Source of the DNA: Neobacillus bataviensis LMG 21833
Lineage (GTDB): Bacteria; Bacillota; Bacilli; Bacillales; Cytobacillaceae
Reading direction: 5' to 3'
Assembly: GCF_000307875.1 (NCBI RefSeq)
Contig: NZ_AJLS01000132.1
Location: forward strand, 1-64,000
Length of the DNA: 64,000 nucleotides
In this document: one piece after another, positions 1-8,392 of the stretch
Layout: each line of letters opens with the position of its first letter
Position numbering within the stretch: the stretch's first letter is position 1
Translations under genes and position numbers: made by a program
The notes under the pieces: model-generated
Told to the model about the DNA's origin: nothing
Databases searched by the model: none
Seen by the model: the letters and a program-made list of their open reading frames with translations, nothing else

Positions 1-3
1 GCT

Positions 4-76
4 CTTCGTGTTTCCTTTATCTCAGTTGGAGCGCTCCAGGCCATACGCCGCTGACCAGGGCGCTTGCGCTTTTATA
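4..76. repeat. GC-rich palindromic intergenic repeat (partial)
   Basis: A GC-rich island in AT-rich surroundings. It holds the perfect palindrome GGAGCGCTCC (28-37) and ends in GGGCGCTTGCGCTTTT. I recall similar blocks ending in 'GCGCTTGCGCTTTT' as dispersed intergenic repeats in Bacillus-group genomes, but only this partial copy is visible and no second copy was found in the window. It may also be the 3' hairpin of a gene lying upstream of the window. The rest of the 185 bases before the first gene is AT-rich with no recognisable gene. Confidence 0.4.
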
Positions 77-191
77 AATAATCGACACTGAAAAAAATGC
101 ACTGTATACTAAAATATAGGTTTAAAACTGATACCTTTCTCATTAAATAGTTCATTTCAAATAGATAACTTAGAAAAATAGGTGAATGAAT

Positions 192-1136
192 ATGGCGGAT
201 GATAAAATTTCGCGCTTGGTAGATGTGGCTAGAATGTACTACCAATTGGATTACAGCCAGCAGGAAATTGCGGAAAAGTTAGGAATATCCCGCCCCACCG
301 TCTCAAGGCTTCTTGTCCAGGCTGTTCAAGAAGGGATCGTCCAAATAAAAATTTGTGACCCGGCGGAAGATGTTCTCGAATTGGGAAAGCAGATCAAGGA
401 AAGATTTCAATTAAAGCACTGTATGGTCGCCCCGATTCCGGAATATGAGGACGAGCTGATTAAAGAGAAACTTGGAGAGGTCTCCGCTGAATACCTGCAC
501 AATATTGTTCAAAGCGGTGATACCATCGCGATTACTTGGGGAACAACTCTTTTTCAACTGGTTAAAAAACTGCAGCCTAAGAATGTAAAGGACGTTACGA
601 TTGTCCAGTTAAATGGCGGGGTCAGTTATTCAGAATCAAACACCTATGCATCAGACATCGTCAATGGTCTGGCAAGTGCCTTTCATACGACCCCACATTT
701 TTTACCAGTCCCGGCAGTAGTGGATCATATTCTAGTGAAACAAGCGATAGTTGCCGATAGGCATGTAAAAAGGATTTTGGAACTAGGCAAACGAGCAAAT
801 ATTGCAATTTTTACAGTTGGGGAACCAGGAGAACAATCGACGCTCATGCACGCAGGTTATTTTTTGGACAATGACATCGAAATATTGAAATCCAATCATA
901 CGGTCGGTGATATATGCTCAAGGTTCATCGGCATCGATGGGCGTATTAGTCATCCAGCTTTAAATGAGCGTACAATTGGAATTGAACTCTCTGATTTGGG
1001 TGAAAAAGAATATGGCATCCTCATTGCCGGCGGCAACACAAAAATTGATGGAATTTACGGGGCACTTCGGGGGCGCCACGCCAATGTCCTAATTACTGAC
1101 CAATATACAGCCAAAGCCTTACTTGATATGGGATGA
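192..1136 (+). CDS. deoR: Deoxyribonucleoside regulator DeoR (SorC family)
   Basis: A DNA-binding repressor that in Bacillus senses deoxyribose 5-phosphate and controls deoxynucleoside catabolism (dra-nupC-pdp). A winged-helix region covers about residues 5-55 (DYSQQEIAEKLGISRPTVSR), followed by a SorC-type sugar-phosphate binding domain with WGTTLFQL, VGDICSRF, ERTIGIEL and ANVLITDQYTAKAL. These match B. subtilis DeoR as I remember it, and the 314 aa length fits. The AGGTGA box (180-185) touches an ATG at 186, so the ATG at 192, six bases away, is the better start. No dra, nupC or pdp lies downstream; the next gene is a helicase, so this copy is detached from its usual operon unless the targets lie left of the window. 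Confidence 0.82.
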   Translation: MADDKISRLVDVARMYYQLDYSQQEIAEKLGISRPTVSRLLVQAVQEGIVQIKICDPAEDVLELGKQIKERFQLKHCMVAPIPEYEDELIKEKLGEVSAEYLHNIVQSGDTIAITWGTTLFQLVKKLQPKNVKDVTIVQLNGGVSYSESNTYASDIVNGLASAFHTTPHFLPVPAVVDHILVKQAIVADRHVKRILELGKRANIAIFTVGEPGEQSTLMHAGYFLDNDIEILKSNHTVGDICSRFIGIDGRISHPALNERTIGIELSDLGEKEYGILIAGGNTKIDGIYGALRGRHANVLITDQYTAKALLDMG

Positions 1137-1197
1137 ATAAAAATGTTTGATGCGGCTGAATACAGGTAGTACCTTATATCATTAAAGGAAGAGATCC

Positions 1198-3444
1198 ATG
1201 ACAAGTACAGTAACCTACATAAAAGAATGGCAGCAGGCACTACAAAATGAAATCATCCATTTGAAAAAATACGGAAGTAACAAATTTATTGTCTCAAATG
1301 GAAGATTGCTATCGAGTGACAGCTCGTTTACCTATTATTTTGATACCGCCTATTCATTACGGATTCCCGTTGGATCCTCGATTCGTCTGGAATGGGGCGG
1401 CATGAAACAAAGTGGACGTGTGCTATCATCAGAAGGCAAAGGTGTGATGATTGACCTCGAGAAGTCCTTCGGAGACTTAATCCCCGAGGCATTTCTTTTT
1501 CACGATCCATGGGAGCTGCTTGAACAACTTATCGAACGACTGGATGATATCAAAAAAAATAAACAAAAACGTTTACGGGTAAAAAAATTGATGGATCCCT
1601 CGATGCCGGCAAAGCATCCGGATGAAAAAATAAAAAGCAATATCCACGAGTTGGTTTTACGTTCAAAATACAATCCGGTTACTTTTGTTTGGGGGCCTCC
1701 TGGAACAGGTAAAACCTATACATTGGCTCGGACGGCAGCTAATAAATACTTTCAGGAAAAGCGGATCCTGATTTTATCGCACAGCAATCAAGCGGTTGAT
1801 GTTCTAATCGCTGAAATTTCTGCCTTTATTAAAAAGAAAGACCGCTTCCGTGAAGGGGATGTTCTTCGCTATGGATCAAATACTGGAGAGCAGCTCGCAA
1901 ATCATGAGGCGATTACCACAACCCAGCTGCTACAAAGACAAGATCCGCATCTTGCAGAGGATAAAGAAAAATTAATAGTAGAAAGACATCATCTGAAGCA
2001 GGATTTAGCTCGTTCTTTTAGCAAAAGGGACACCGATCATTTGCTGGAGCTGGAGACGAAGATTGCCAGAGTTCTAGACAAAATTCGTCAAAAGGAAATT
2101 CAGTTTGTGAAGGATGCGTTTGTTGTCGGATCAACACTGGCAAAAGCAGCGAGCGACCCGGCAATCTATGAAAAGGAATTTGATGTAGTTATTTTGGATG
2201 AAGCAAGCATGGCATATGTGCCGCAGGCTGCTTTCGCTGCAACACTAGGGAAACGGGTTATTATTTGCGGCGATTTTAAGCAACTGCCACCGATTGCGTC
2301 ATCGAGGGATGCTTTGGTTTCGATGTGGCTGAAGGAGGATATTTTTCACCGGGCAGGTGTAGCCGATTGGGTGGAAAACGGTAAACTGCACCCGCATTTA
2401 TTTTTATTAAAAGAACAACGGAGAATGCATCCGGATATCTCTGCCTTCACGAATCAGTATGTTTACCATTCACTTGTGGGTGATCATGAGAGTGTTCGAA
2501 GGAGTAGAAATGAAATTGTTGAAAAAGCTCCCTTTCCTAATCAGGCATCTGTTCTAGTGGATACGAGTTTTACTGGCGCCCACTGTATGAATGAGCGGAC
2601 ATCCCATTCTCGAATGAATGTATGGCAGGCGTTATTATCGTTTCAACTTATTCATGAATCATACTTGAGTGGAATACGTTCGATTGGATATGTTACGCCA
2701 TATCGTGCCCAGGCCAATTTAATGGAGCTAATTCTCGAGGATTTATACGAAAAGGAACGATCAACAGCTGATATTATTGCAGCGACCGTGCATAGATTTC
2801 AGGGTAGTGAGCGTGATGTCATGGTGTTTGATACCGTCGACGGGGAGCCGCAAACCCGTGCAGGCATGCTGTTAACAGGAAAAGATAGCGAACGATTGAT
2901 TAATGTTGCGATTACGAGAACAAAAGGAAAGTTTATCCATGTTAGTGATAGATCCTTTATCCGCAAGCATGTTTATAACGGAAAGACACTTAGACAGCTT
3001 GTGGAGCATCATGAAAGACAGCGGCAAACGGTAGGAACAAGGGAAATTGGAACTTGGATTAAGAATCAACATCCAAGATTACAATGGATGCATGCTAGGA
3101 AGCTTGAGAAAGTGTTCCTAGATTTAGCTGAGGCGAGGTCATCTATTATCATCTCTTTACCATCGCAAACAGCACTTTCACTGCAATGGCAGGAGAGGTT
3201 AAACAATCGGGACAAACTCGTAAAATTAACCGTGATTTCCACTGAAGAATGGCTTGAGCTTCAGCCACAGTATAGGATGGACGAAAACTTATCCTTCCCA
3301 TTTATTATCATCGACCAGCGGCTGCTGTGGCTGGGATTACCGATTGAAGGAGCTAAAGGAATTCAACCGCCCTATATCGCAGCAAGGCTTGATTCGGAAA
3401 AGGTTTCAGAGCATTTTTTAGGTCAATTTTTAATAAAAGAATAG
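1198..3444 (+). CDS. Superfamily 1 UPF1/Dna2-like AAA helicase
   Basis: A predicted ATP-dependent DNA or RNA helicase of the AAA_11/AAA_12 type. Walker A is GPPGTGKT at residues 166-173, followed by the Ia-like motif SHSNQAVDVL, Walker B/motif II DEASM, a Q-rich motif III region (CGDFKQLPPI), EQRRMHP, YVTPYRAQ, and the VHRFQGSERD / INVAITRTKGK motifs V-VI. The first 130 residues form a UPF1-like beta-rich domain. The last roughly 120 residues (ARKLEKVFLDLAEARSSIII ... FIIIDQRLLWLGLP) resemble the second half of a phospholipase-D-like domain but have no HKD motif, so this part is probably structural. The start is ATG after GGAAGAG. It lies 60 bp after deoR with no terminator visible between them. 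Substrate unknown. Confidence 0.8.
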   Translation: MTSTVTYIKEWQQALQNEIIHLKKYGSNKFIVSNGRLLSSDSSFTYYFDTAYSLRIPVGSSIRLEWGGMKQSGRVLSSEGKGVMIDLEKSFGDLIPEAFLFHDPWELLEQLIERLDDIKKNKQKRLRVKKLMDPSMPAKHPDEKIKSNIHELVLRSKYNPVTFVWGPPGTGKTYTLARTAANKYFQEKRILILSHSNQAVDVLIAEISAFIKKKDRFREGDVLRYGSNTGEQLANHEAITTTQLLQRQDPHLAEDKEKLIVERHHLKQDLARSFSKRDTDHLLELETKIARVLDKIRQKEIQFVKDAFVVGSTLAKAASDPAIYEKEFDVVILDEASMAYVPQAAFAATLGKRVIICGDFKQLPPIASSRDALVSMWLKEDIFHRAGVADWVENGKLHPHLFLLKEQRRMHPDISAFTNQYVYHSLVGDHESVRRSRNEIVEKAPFPNQASVLVDTSFTGAHCMNERTSHSRMNVWQALLSFQLIHESYLSGIRSIGYVTPYRAQANLMELILEDLYEKERSTADIIAATVHRFQGSERDVMVFDTVDGEPQTRAGMLLTGKDSERLINVAITRTKGKFIHVSDRSFIRKHVYNGKTLRQLVEHHERQRQTVGTREIGTWIKNQHPRLQWMHARKLEKVFLDLAEARSSIIISLPSQTALSLQWQERLNNRDKLVKLTVISTEEWLELQPQYRMDENLSFPFIIIDQRLLWLGLPIEGAKGIQPPYIAARLDSEKVSEHFLGQFLIKE

Positions 3445-3485
3445 GAATTACAGGTGTTTTTCCGAAAAGCAAAAAAGGGGAAATT

Positions 3486-4817
3486 ATGAAGGTGAATGGT
3501 GAACAAGTTCAAAGAAGAGCAATCATTATTGGCGGTGGGATGGCAGGAAAGTTAATTGCCGCTGCGATTTCGCCCTATTTTCATCGTATAGTAATATTGG
3601 AGAAAGATAAAATGCCCGATGATGATAAAACAGTACGGGCAGGTGTTTCCCAAGCACATCATATTCACGCACTTCTCCATGCTGGTGACCATGCATTGGA
3701 ACGCCTGTTTCCCGGTTTTCAACAGGATATGATTAACCGTGGATCCATTAAAATCGATTCGATTAAGGATTTGGCTTGGTTCCATCACGGGGTCTGGAAG
3801 CTGCGCTTTTCAAGTAAGGATACAACGCTTTTACAAACGCGGCCGCTGCTTGAGTCTTACGTAGAGGAAAGGGTAAAGCAAGTTCCGAATATTAGCTATA
3901 CATATGGTGTAAAGGTGCGATCATACAAACTTTCGTCTGACACTGGTAAGATTTGTGGAGTGGAGATCCAGTATGAAAATGAAATAAAAACCCTTGATGG
4001 AGATTTAGTGGTAGATACAAGCGGAGCAGCCTCCTTCACGAAATCGTGGATGGAAAAGCAAGGAAGCACCGTTCCGGAAGAAAAGGTTGAAATTGGCCTT
4101 TGCTATGCAACACGGCAATTTACTCTACCTGAACCACCAAAAGATTTTAAGATAAAACTCATTTATCCTGAGCCGCCAAACCAAACACTGGGCGGTACCC
4201 TTTCTATGGCCGAGGACGGTAAATATATTGCGACATTAATCGGGTATTTGAATACTTTGAAACCCGCAGAAGTGAATAGTGAAGCAGGATTTATCAAACA
4301 TGCAGGGAAATTGCCTCTGCCAGATCTTCAGCAAGAATTACTAAAAGCAACATCTATTACCGAAACCGCTATTTATCAAATCCCGCATATTAAGTGGCGG
4401 CGTTTTGATAAAGTGGACTTGCCGGAGGGATTACTTGTTGCAGGTGATTCCATCTGCCGCATCGATCCGGTATTTGGCCAAGGAATGAGTATCGCGGCAT
4501 TAGAGGCATTAGCAATCAGGGAATATTTCGCATCTTCACCGAAATCAAGCAGCTTGAAAAAGTTACAAAAGAAATTGGCAAAGATTGTAGCGCCGGTTTG
4601 GTCGATGGTTCTCTGTGAAGATTTTCGTTATGAGCAGGTAAAAGGGAAGAGGCCGTTTGGTTTGAAATTTCAACAATGGTACGTTAAAAACCTTTTTTTA
4701 CTTTCATCAACAAATGAGTCGATTTATAAAGACTTTATTAAGGTGATGAATTTGGTTAGTCCGGCTGGAATTCTTTTTAAACCTTCTACAATCAAGGAGG
4801 TTTTAAAAAGGAAATAA
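3486..4817 (+). CDS. FAD-dependent oxidoreductase (halogenase/geranylgeranyl reductase-like)
   Basis: A 443 aa flavoprotein. An N-terminal Rossmann motif (IIIGGGMAGKLIAAAIS, about residues 13-30) is followed by an acidic strand end (ILEKD) for FAD ribose binding. A C-terminal FAD motif, GLLVAGDSICRIDPVFGQGMS (about 318-338), is the GD box of the PHBH-like monooxygenase, halogenase and geranylgeranyl reductase family. No membrane segment or signal peptide is evident. A lysine/tryptophan pair diagnostic of tryptophan halogenases was not recognised, so the substrate is left open. It starts with ATG after AAAAAAGGGGAAATT and ends at a strong terminator (4829-4863), forming a single-gene unit or the end of the helicase transcript. 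Confidence 0.7.
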   Translation: MKVNGEQVQRRAIIIGGGMAGKLIAAAISPYFHRIVILEKDKMPDDDKTVRAGVSQAHHIHALLHAGDHALERLFPGFQQDMINRGSIKIDSIKDLAWFHHGVWKLRFSSKDTTLLQTRPLLESYVEERVKQVPNISYTYGVKVRSYKLSSDTGKICGVEIQYENEIKTLDGDLVVDTSGAASFTKSWMEKQGSTVPEEKVEIGLCYATRQFTLPEPPKDFKIKLIYPEPPNQTLGGTLSMAEDGKYIATLIGYLNTLKPAEVNSEAGFIKHAGKLPLPDLQQELLKATSITETAIYQIPHIKWRRFDKVDLPEGLLVAGDSICRIDPVFGQGMSIAALEALAIREYFASSPKSSSLKKLQKKLAKIVAPVWSMVLCEDFRYEQVKGKRPFGLKFQQWYVKNLFLLSSTNESIYKDFIKVMNLVSPAGILFKPSTIKEVLKRK

Positions 4818-4828
4818 TCCTTCGTGTT

Positions 4829-4863
4829 GGTGGGAATCCTTTAGAGGTTTCCCGCCTTTTTTT
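4829..4863 (+). terminator. Intrinsic terminator after the FAD oxidoreductase
   Basis: GGTGGGAATCCT (4829-4840) pairs with AGGTTTCCCGCC (4845-4856) around a four-base loop, followed by seven T residues. Confidence 0.85.
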
Positions 4864-4955
4864 ATGGAATGAAAACAGTATAAACGGGAATGATAAATTT
4901 GTTAGTTGTGGAACAAATGGAACATTTGAAATATAAATGAAAAGGGGACAAAGAA

Positions 4956-5567
4956 ATGACAAACGTTAAATTAGCCGTCATATATTACAGCATGGGCGGA
5001 ACGAATTATCAGCTCTCACAATGGGCTGCTGAAGGTGCAAAGGAAGTTGGGGCAGAGGTAAAAGTATTAAAAGTGCCGGAACTTGCACCACAATCCGTGA
5101 TTGAAGGAAATCCAGGCTGGAAAGCGCATGTGGAAGCAACTGCACATGTGCCAGAGGTAAAATTGGAGGATATTGAGTGGGCTGACGCCATTATCTTTAG
5201 TGTTCCGACTCGATTTGGCAATATGCCGGCGCAAATGAAGCAATTCATTGATACTTGTGGCGGCCTTTGGTTTAACGGTAAGACCGTGAATAAAGTGGTG
5301 AGTGCGATGTCCTCAGCCCAAAATCCTCATGGTGGTCAAGAGGCAACCATTTTATCACTTTACACCTCGATGTACCATTGGGGTGCGATCGTTGCAGCAC
5401 CTGGTTATACCGATCCAGTTATATATGGTTCTGGGGGAAATCCTTACGGAACTAGTGTAACAGTGGGTCAAGATGGAAAAATGATTGAAGATGTGGAAGC
5501 AACGGTTAAGCACCAGGCAAAACGGACGGTAACGGTAGCTGAATGGGTGAAAAAGGCAAATCAATAA
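4956..5567 (+). CDS. wrbA: NAD(P)H:quinone oxidoreductase, WrbA type
   Basis: A flavodoxin-fold protein of the WrbA/NQO type IV family. It is expected to bind FMN and reduce quinones by two electrons, limiting redox cycling in the cytoplasm. The FMN phosphate loop is YYSMGGTNYQL near the N-terminus (residues 10-20), followed by FSVPTRFGNMPAQMKQFIDTCGG (cofactor contact region, starting about 74) and a conserved GGQEATILSL stretch. The length of 203 aa is typical. A good AAAAGGGGA box lies eight bases before the ATG. Terminators on both sides mark it as monocistronic. Confidence 0.85.
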   Translation: MTNVKLAVIYYSMGGTNYQLSQWAAEGAKEVGAEVKVLKVPELAPQSVIEGNPGWKAHVEATAHVPEVKLEDIEWADAIIFSVPTRFGNMPAQMKQFIDTCGGLWFNGKTVNKVVSAMSSAQNPHGGQEATILSLYTSMYHWGAIVAAPGYTDPVIYGSGGNPYGTSVTVGQDGKMIEDVEATVKHQAKRTVTVAEWVKKANQ

Positions 5568-5576
5568 TGGAATTGG

Positions 5577-5610
5577 AGCTGGCTAGGAAAACCTAGTTGG
5601 CTTTCTTTTT
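5577..5610 (+). terminator. Terminator after wrbA
   Basis: CTAGG/CCTAG core (583-587 with 592-596) extended by G-U and Watson-Crick pairs to AGC/GCT at the base, loop AAAA, then a T-rich run (TTTCTTTTTG). Confidence 0.65.
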
Positions 5611-5689
5611 GTTAATTTTCAAACAATTGTATTGACATTTTCTTATTTTCTATGGATAATCAAAGAAAATTATCAAAAGAAAACGGTAA

Positions 5690-5906
5690 GGGATTAGTAA
5701 ATCATTGGCATGTGTAAGAGAGTGAAACCCATAGGCTGAAAGGTTTCTCACGGAAAGATGATTGAACCTGCCCTCTGAATACTGCTTATGAAAACATAAG
5801 CCGTTTCCCTCGTTACGGGTTAAAGTGGGTGCTAATGCACCAATTAAGGTGGTACCGCGGAAACGATTCTTCCGTCCTTTTTTATAGGACAGAGGAATCG
5901 TTTTTT
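5690..5906 (+). promoter_or_regulatory. Proline-type T-box riboswitch before proBA
   Basis: A T-box leader that reads uncharged tRNA. The T-box proper, AAGGTGGTACCGCGGAA, is at 5846-5862. It is followed by a terminator hairpin (5861-5877 with 5887-5904) that ends in six T residues and overlaps the antiterminator. Upstream, Stem I structure is visible and GAACCTG (5764-5770) places a likely CCU proline specifier at 5767-5769. Uncharged tRNA-Pro should stabilise the antiterminator and turn on proline synthesis. The class is clear from sequence; the exact specifier and the 5' boundary are inferred. Confidence 0.9.
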
Positions 5907-5934
5907 AATTTTGTAAGGAAAGGTTCGGATTGAA

Positions 5935-7047
5935 ATGAAAAAACAGCTTGTGGTGGTGAAAATTGGGAGCAGTTCGCTTACAAATGCTTCGGGGACGATT
6001 TCTGAAGAGAAAATCCGTGATCATGTGGAGGCACTTGCTTTTATAAAAAATGAAGGGCATGAGGTCATACTGATTTCGTCCGGTGCAGTTGCGGCAGGTT
6101 TTGGCTCGCTGGGATATCCAACGCGGCCAAAAAGTACGGCAGGTAAGCAAGCGGCAGCAGCTGTTGGGCAAGGGCTGTTAATGCAACAGTATATTCAGCT
6201 GTTTAAAGAGTTTGATATGGTACCGGCGCAAATCTTATTAACTCGGGAAGATTTTTACAGCCAGACACGGTTTCAAAACCTTTTTTCGACAATCCATGAG
6301 CTGCTTCAAAGAGGCGTATTGCCAATTATAAATGAAAATGATTCAGTATCGATTGAGGAATTGACCTTTGGGGACAACGATTTGCTGTCGGCCCTCGTCA
6401 GCGGTTTTTTACATGCCAATGCCTTGATTATATTAACAGATATAAACGGGCTTTATGACGGCAATCCACGGGTGTCACGTGAGGCAAAAAAATTTAATTT
6501 TATTCCAGAGGTGTCGGAAGAATTGCTTGCTGTTGCTGGTGAAAGTGGTTCTTCCGTTGGTACTGGTGGCATGAAGTCGAAGTTATTGGCGGCAAAAAAA
6601 GCGTTGTCGCTCGGTGTCAGTGTCTTTGTTGGAACTGGGGTCGGCAAGGAAAAGCTAACGGATATTTTGGTCGGGAAGGGCGACGGAACCTATATTGGCG
6701 GTCCATTCCAAACTCAAATGCAAATGAGAAAGCAATGGATTGCCTATCATTCTCAAGTCGGTGGCGTGATTGAAATCGACGATGGGGCAGAAAGGGCAAT
6801 CCTGTTTCAAGGCAAAAGTTTATTGCCAGTCGGAGTCACGAATGTCATTGGTGAGTTTAATGCATTAGATGTTGTGGTTGTCAGGAACCAAAAAGGGATG
6901 ACCGTTGGAAAAGGGCAAATTTATTATTCCTCAAAGGATTTACTAAAGGTAAAAGGGTTACCAAGTGAACAGTCAAAGGTGTATTCCATAAATAAAAAGG
7001 CAGAAGTGATCCACCGGGATAATTGGGTAACTATGCCAAAGGAGTGA
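5935..7047 (+). CDS. proB: Glutamate 5-kinase ProB with PUA domain
   Basis: The first enzyme of proline synthesis, phosphorylating glutamate to gamma-glutamyl phosphate in the cytoplasm. The amino-acid kinase domain covers about residues 1-260 ([11 protein letters not shown] at the start, [45 protein letters not shown]). A C-terminal PUA domain starts near 275 ([15 protein letters not shown]). At 370 aa it matches full-length two-domain ProB. It follows the proline T-box directly and is eight bases before proA, so the two genes form one T-box-controlled operon. The ATG has GGAAAGG ten bases upstream. Confidence 0.95.
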   Translation: MKKQLVVVKIGSSSLTNASGTISEEKIRDHVEALAFIKNEGHEVILISSGAVAAGFGSLGYPTRPKSTAGKQAAAAVGQGLLMQQYIQLFKEFDMVPAQILLTREDFYSQTRFQNLFSTIHELLQRGVLPIINENDSVSIEELTFGDNDLLSALVSGFLHANALIILTDINGLYDGNPRVSREAKKFNFIPEVSEELLAVAGESGSSVGTGGMKSKLLAAKKALSLGVSVFVGTGVGKEKLTDILVGKGDGTYIGGPFQTQMQMRKQWIAYHSQVGGVIEIDDGAERAILFQGKSLLPVGVTNVIGEFNALDVVVVRNQKGMTVGKGQIYYSSKDLLKVKGLPSEQSKVYSINKKAEVIHRDNWVTMPKE

Positions 7048-7054
7048 TTGAGGG

Positions 7055-8296
7055 ATGAGTGAGTTAGTAGAAAAAGCCAGAAAGTTAAAAAAAGCTGCCA
7101 AACAAATGGGGATGCTTTCGGCAGATGAGAAAAACGAAGCGTTGGCGAAAATGGCTGACCATTTACTGACGGAGAAAGAATGGATTTTAAGCGAAAATTC
7201 CAAGGATATTGAAGCCGGTAGAGAAAACGGACTAACTTCGTCTCTATTAGACCGTTTATTGTTAACAGAGGAAAGAATTGAACAGATTGTGGATGGAGTT
7301 CGTCAGTTAATTCATCTAGAGGATCCAATTGGTGAAACGATTGAAGCGTGGGAACGACCTAATGGATTGCAAATTGAAACGATTCGGGTACCGCTTGGGG
7401 TGATCGGAATGGTATACGAAGCACGCCCAAATGTGACGGTTGATGCGGGCAGTCTATGTTTAAAAGCGGGGAATGCCGTGCTTTTACGAGGAAGTTCTTC
7501 GGCGATTCATTCGAATAAAGCACTAGTTTATGTCATGCGGGGTGCGCTGGCGGGAACGGCTATTCCAGAGAATGCCGTGCAGCTTCTTGAGGATACCTCA
7601 CGCGAAACAGCCGCGCACATGTTTAAATTAAACGAGTATTTAGATGTTCTCATTCCACGCGGCGGTGCAGGCTTAATACAATCAGTTGTCCAAAATGCCA
7701 CGGTTCCCGTGTTAGAAACAGGTGTTGGCAACTGTCATGTATTTATTGATGAAACAGCTGGGGAAAAAATGGGGATTGAAATTGCGATTAATGCGAAATT
7801 GCACCGGCCATCTGTCTGCAATGCGGCAGAGACGTTACTTATTCATGAGAAATGGCCATATGTATCAGAGATGCTGAATGCGCTATATGAAAAAGGGATT
7901 GAATTACGGGGAAGTGAAGAATTGGTTTCGGCCTATTCTTTTGTTAAACATGCAGTTGAAGAGGATTGGCACACTGAATTTTTAGCCCCGATTTTAGCTG
8001 TAAAACTTGTGAGTGATGTGAAAGGTGCTATTGATCATATCGACCAATACGGAACAAAGCATTCTGAAGCGATCATTAGTGAAGATACAGAAAATGTACG
8101 TTTATTTTTCAAAGCTGTGGATGCAGCCGTACTTTATCACAATGCCTCGACACGGTTTACGGATGGCGAGCAGTTTGGCTATGGCGCAGAAATTGGTATC
8201 AGTACACAAAAACTCCATGCCCGCGGGCCAATGGGATTGAGGGCATTAACAACTACAAAAGCGATTGTGCAGGGAACTGGACAAATTCGCTCATAA
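7055..8296 (+). CDS. proA: Gamma-glutamyl phosphate reductase ProA
   Basis: It reduces gamma-glutamyl phosphate with NADPH to glutamate semialdehyde, the second step of proline synthesis. At 413 aa it is the normal length. Aldehyde-dehydrogenase-superfamily landmarks are present: [37 protein letters not shown], the region of the catalytic cysteine [13 protein letters not shown], and the C-terminal [15 protein letters not shown] signature. The start has GGAGTGATTGAGGG upstream. It ends before a perfect terminator hairpin, which closes the proBA operon. Proline made here can also serve as an osmolyte, but the T-box points to biosynthetic control. Confidence 0.95.
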   Translation: MSELVEKARKLKKAAKQMGMLSADEKNEALAKMADHLLTEKEWILSENSKDIEAGRENGLTSSLLDRLLLTEERIEQIVDGVRQLIHLEDPIGETIEAWERPNGLQIETIRVPLGVIGMVYEARPNVTVDAGSLCLKAGNAVLLRGSSSAIHSNKALVYVMRGALAGTAIPENAVQLLEDTSRETAAHMFKLNEYLDVLIPRGGAGLIQSVVQNATVPVLETGVGNCHVFIDETAGEKMGIEIAINAKLHRPSVCNAAETLLIHEKWPYVSEMLNALYEKGIELRGSEELVSAYSFVKHAVEEDWHTEFLAPILAVKLVSDVKGAIDHIDQYGTKHSEAIISEDTENVRLFFKAVDAAVLYHNASTRFTDGEQFGYGAEIGISTQKLHARGPMGLRALTTTKAIVQGTGQIRS

Positions 8297-8305
8297 CGTG
8301 TGATG

Positions 8306-8334
8306 TAGGCGCTGAAAATGCGCCTATTTTTTTT
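8306..8334 (+). terminator. Terminator of the proBA operon
   Basis: TAGGCGC (8306-8312) and GCGCCTA (8320-8326) form a perfect seven-base stem around TGAAAAT, followed by eight T residues. Confidence 0.88.
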
Positions 8335-8340
8335 GTTTTC

Positions 8341-8349
8341 TGTTATAAT
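8341..8349 (+). promoter_or_regulatory. Extended -10 promoter for the helicase gene
   Basis: TGTTATAAT fits the extended -10 form TGnTATAAT and lies 43 bases before the GTG start at 8393. No clear -35 box is present at the usual distance. Confidence 0.45.
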
Positions 8350-8392
8350 TAAAATGCAAACATACATTCTCTAATAGTAAGTTGGTGAGTTA

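Noticed and set aside
6924..7328. 134-residue minus-strand ORF across the proB/proA junction
   Set aside because: Lies opposite two confidently assigned genes and has no recognisable domain.
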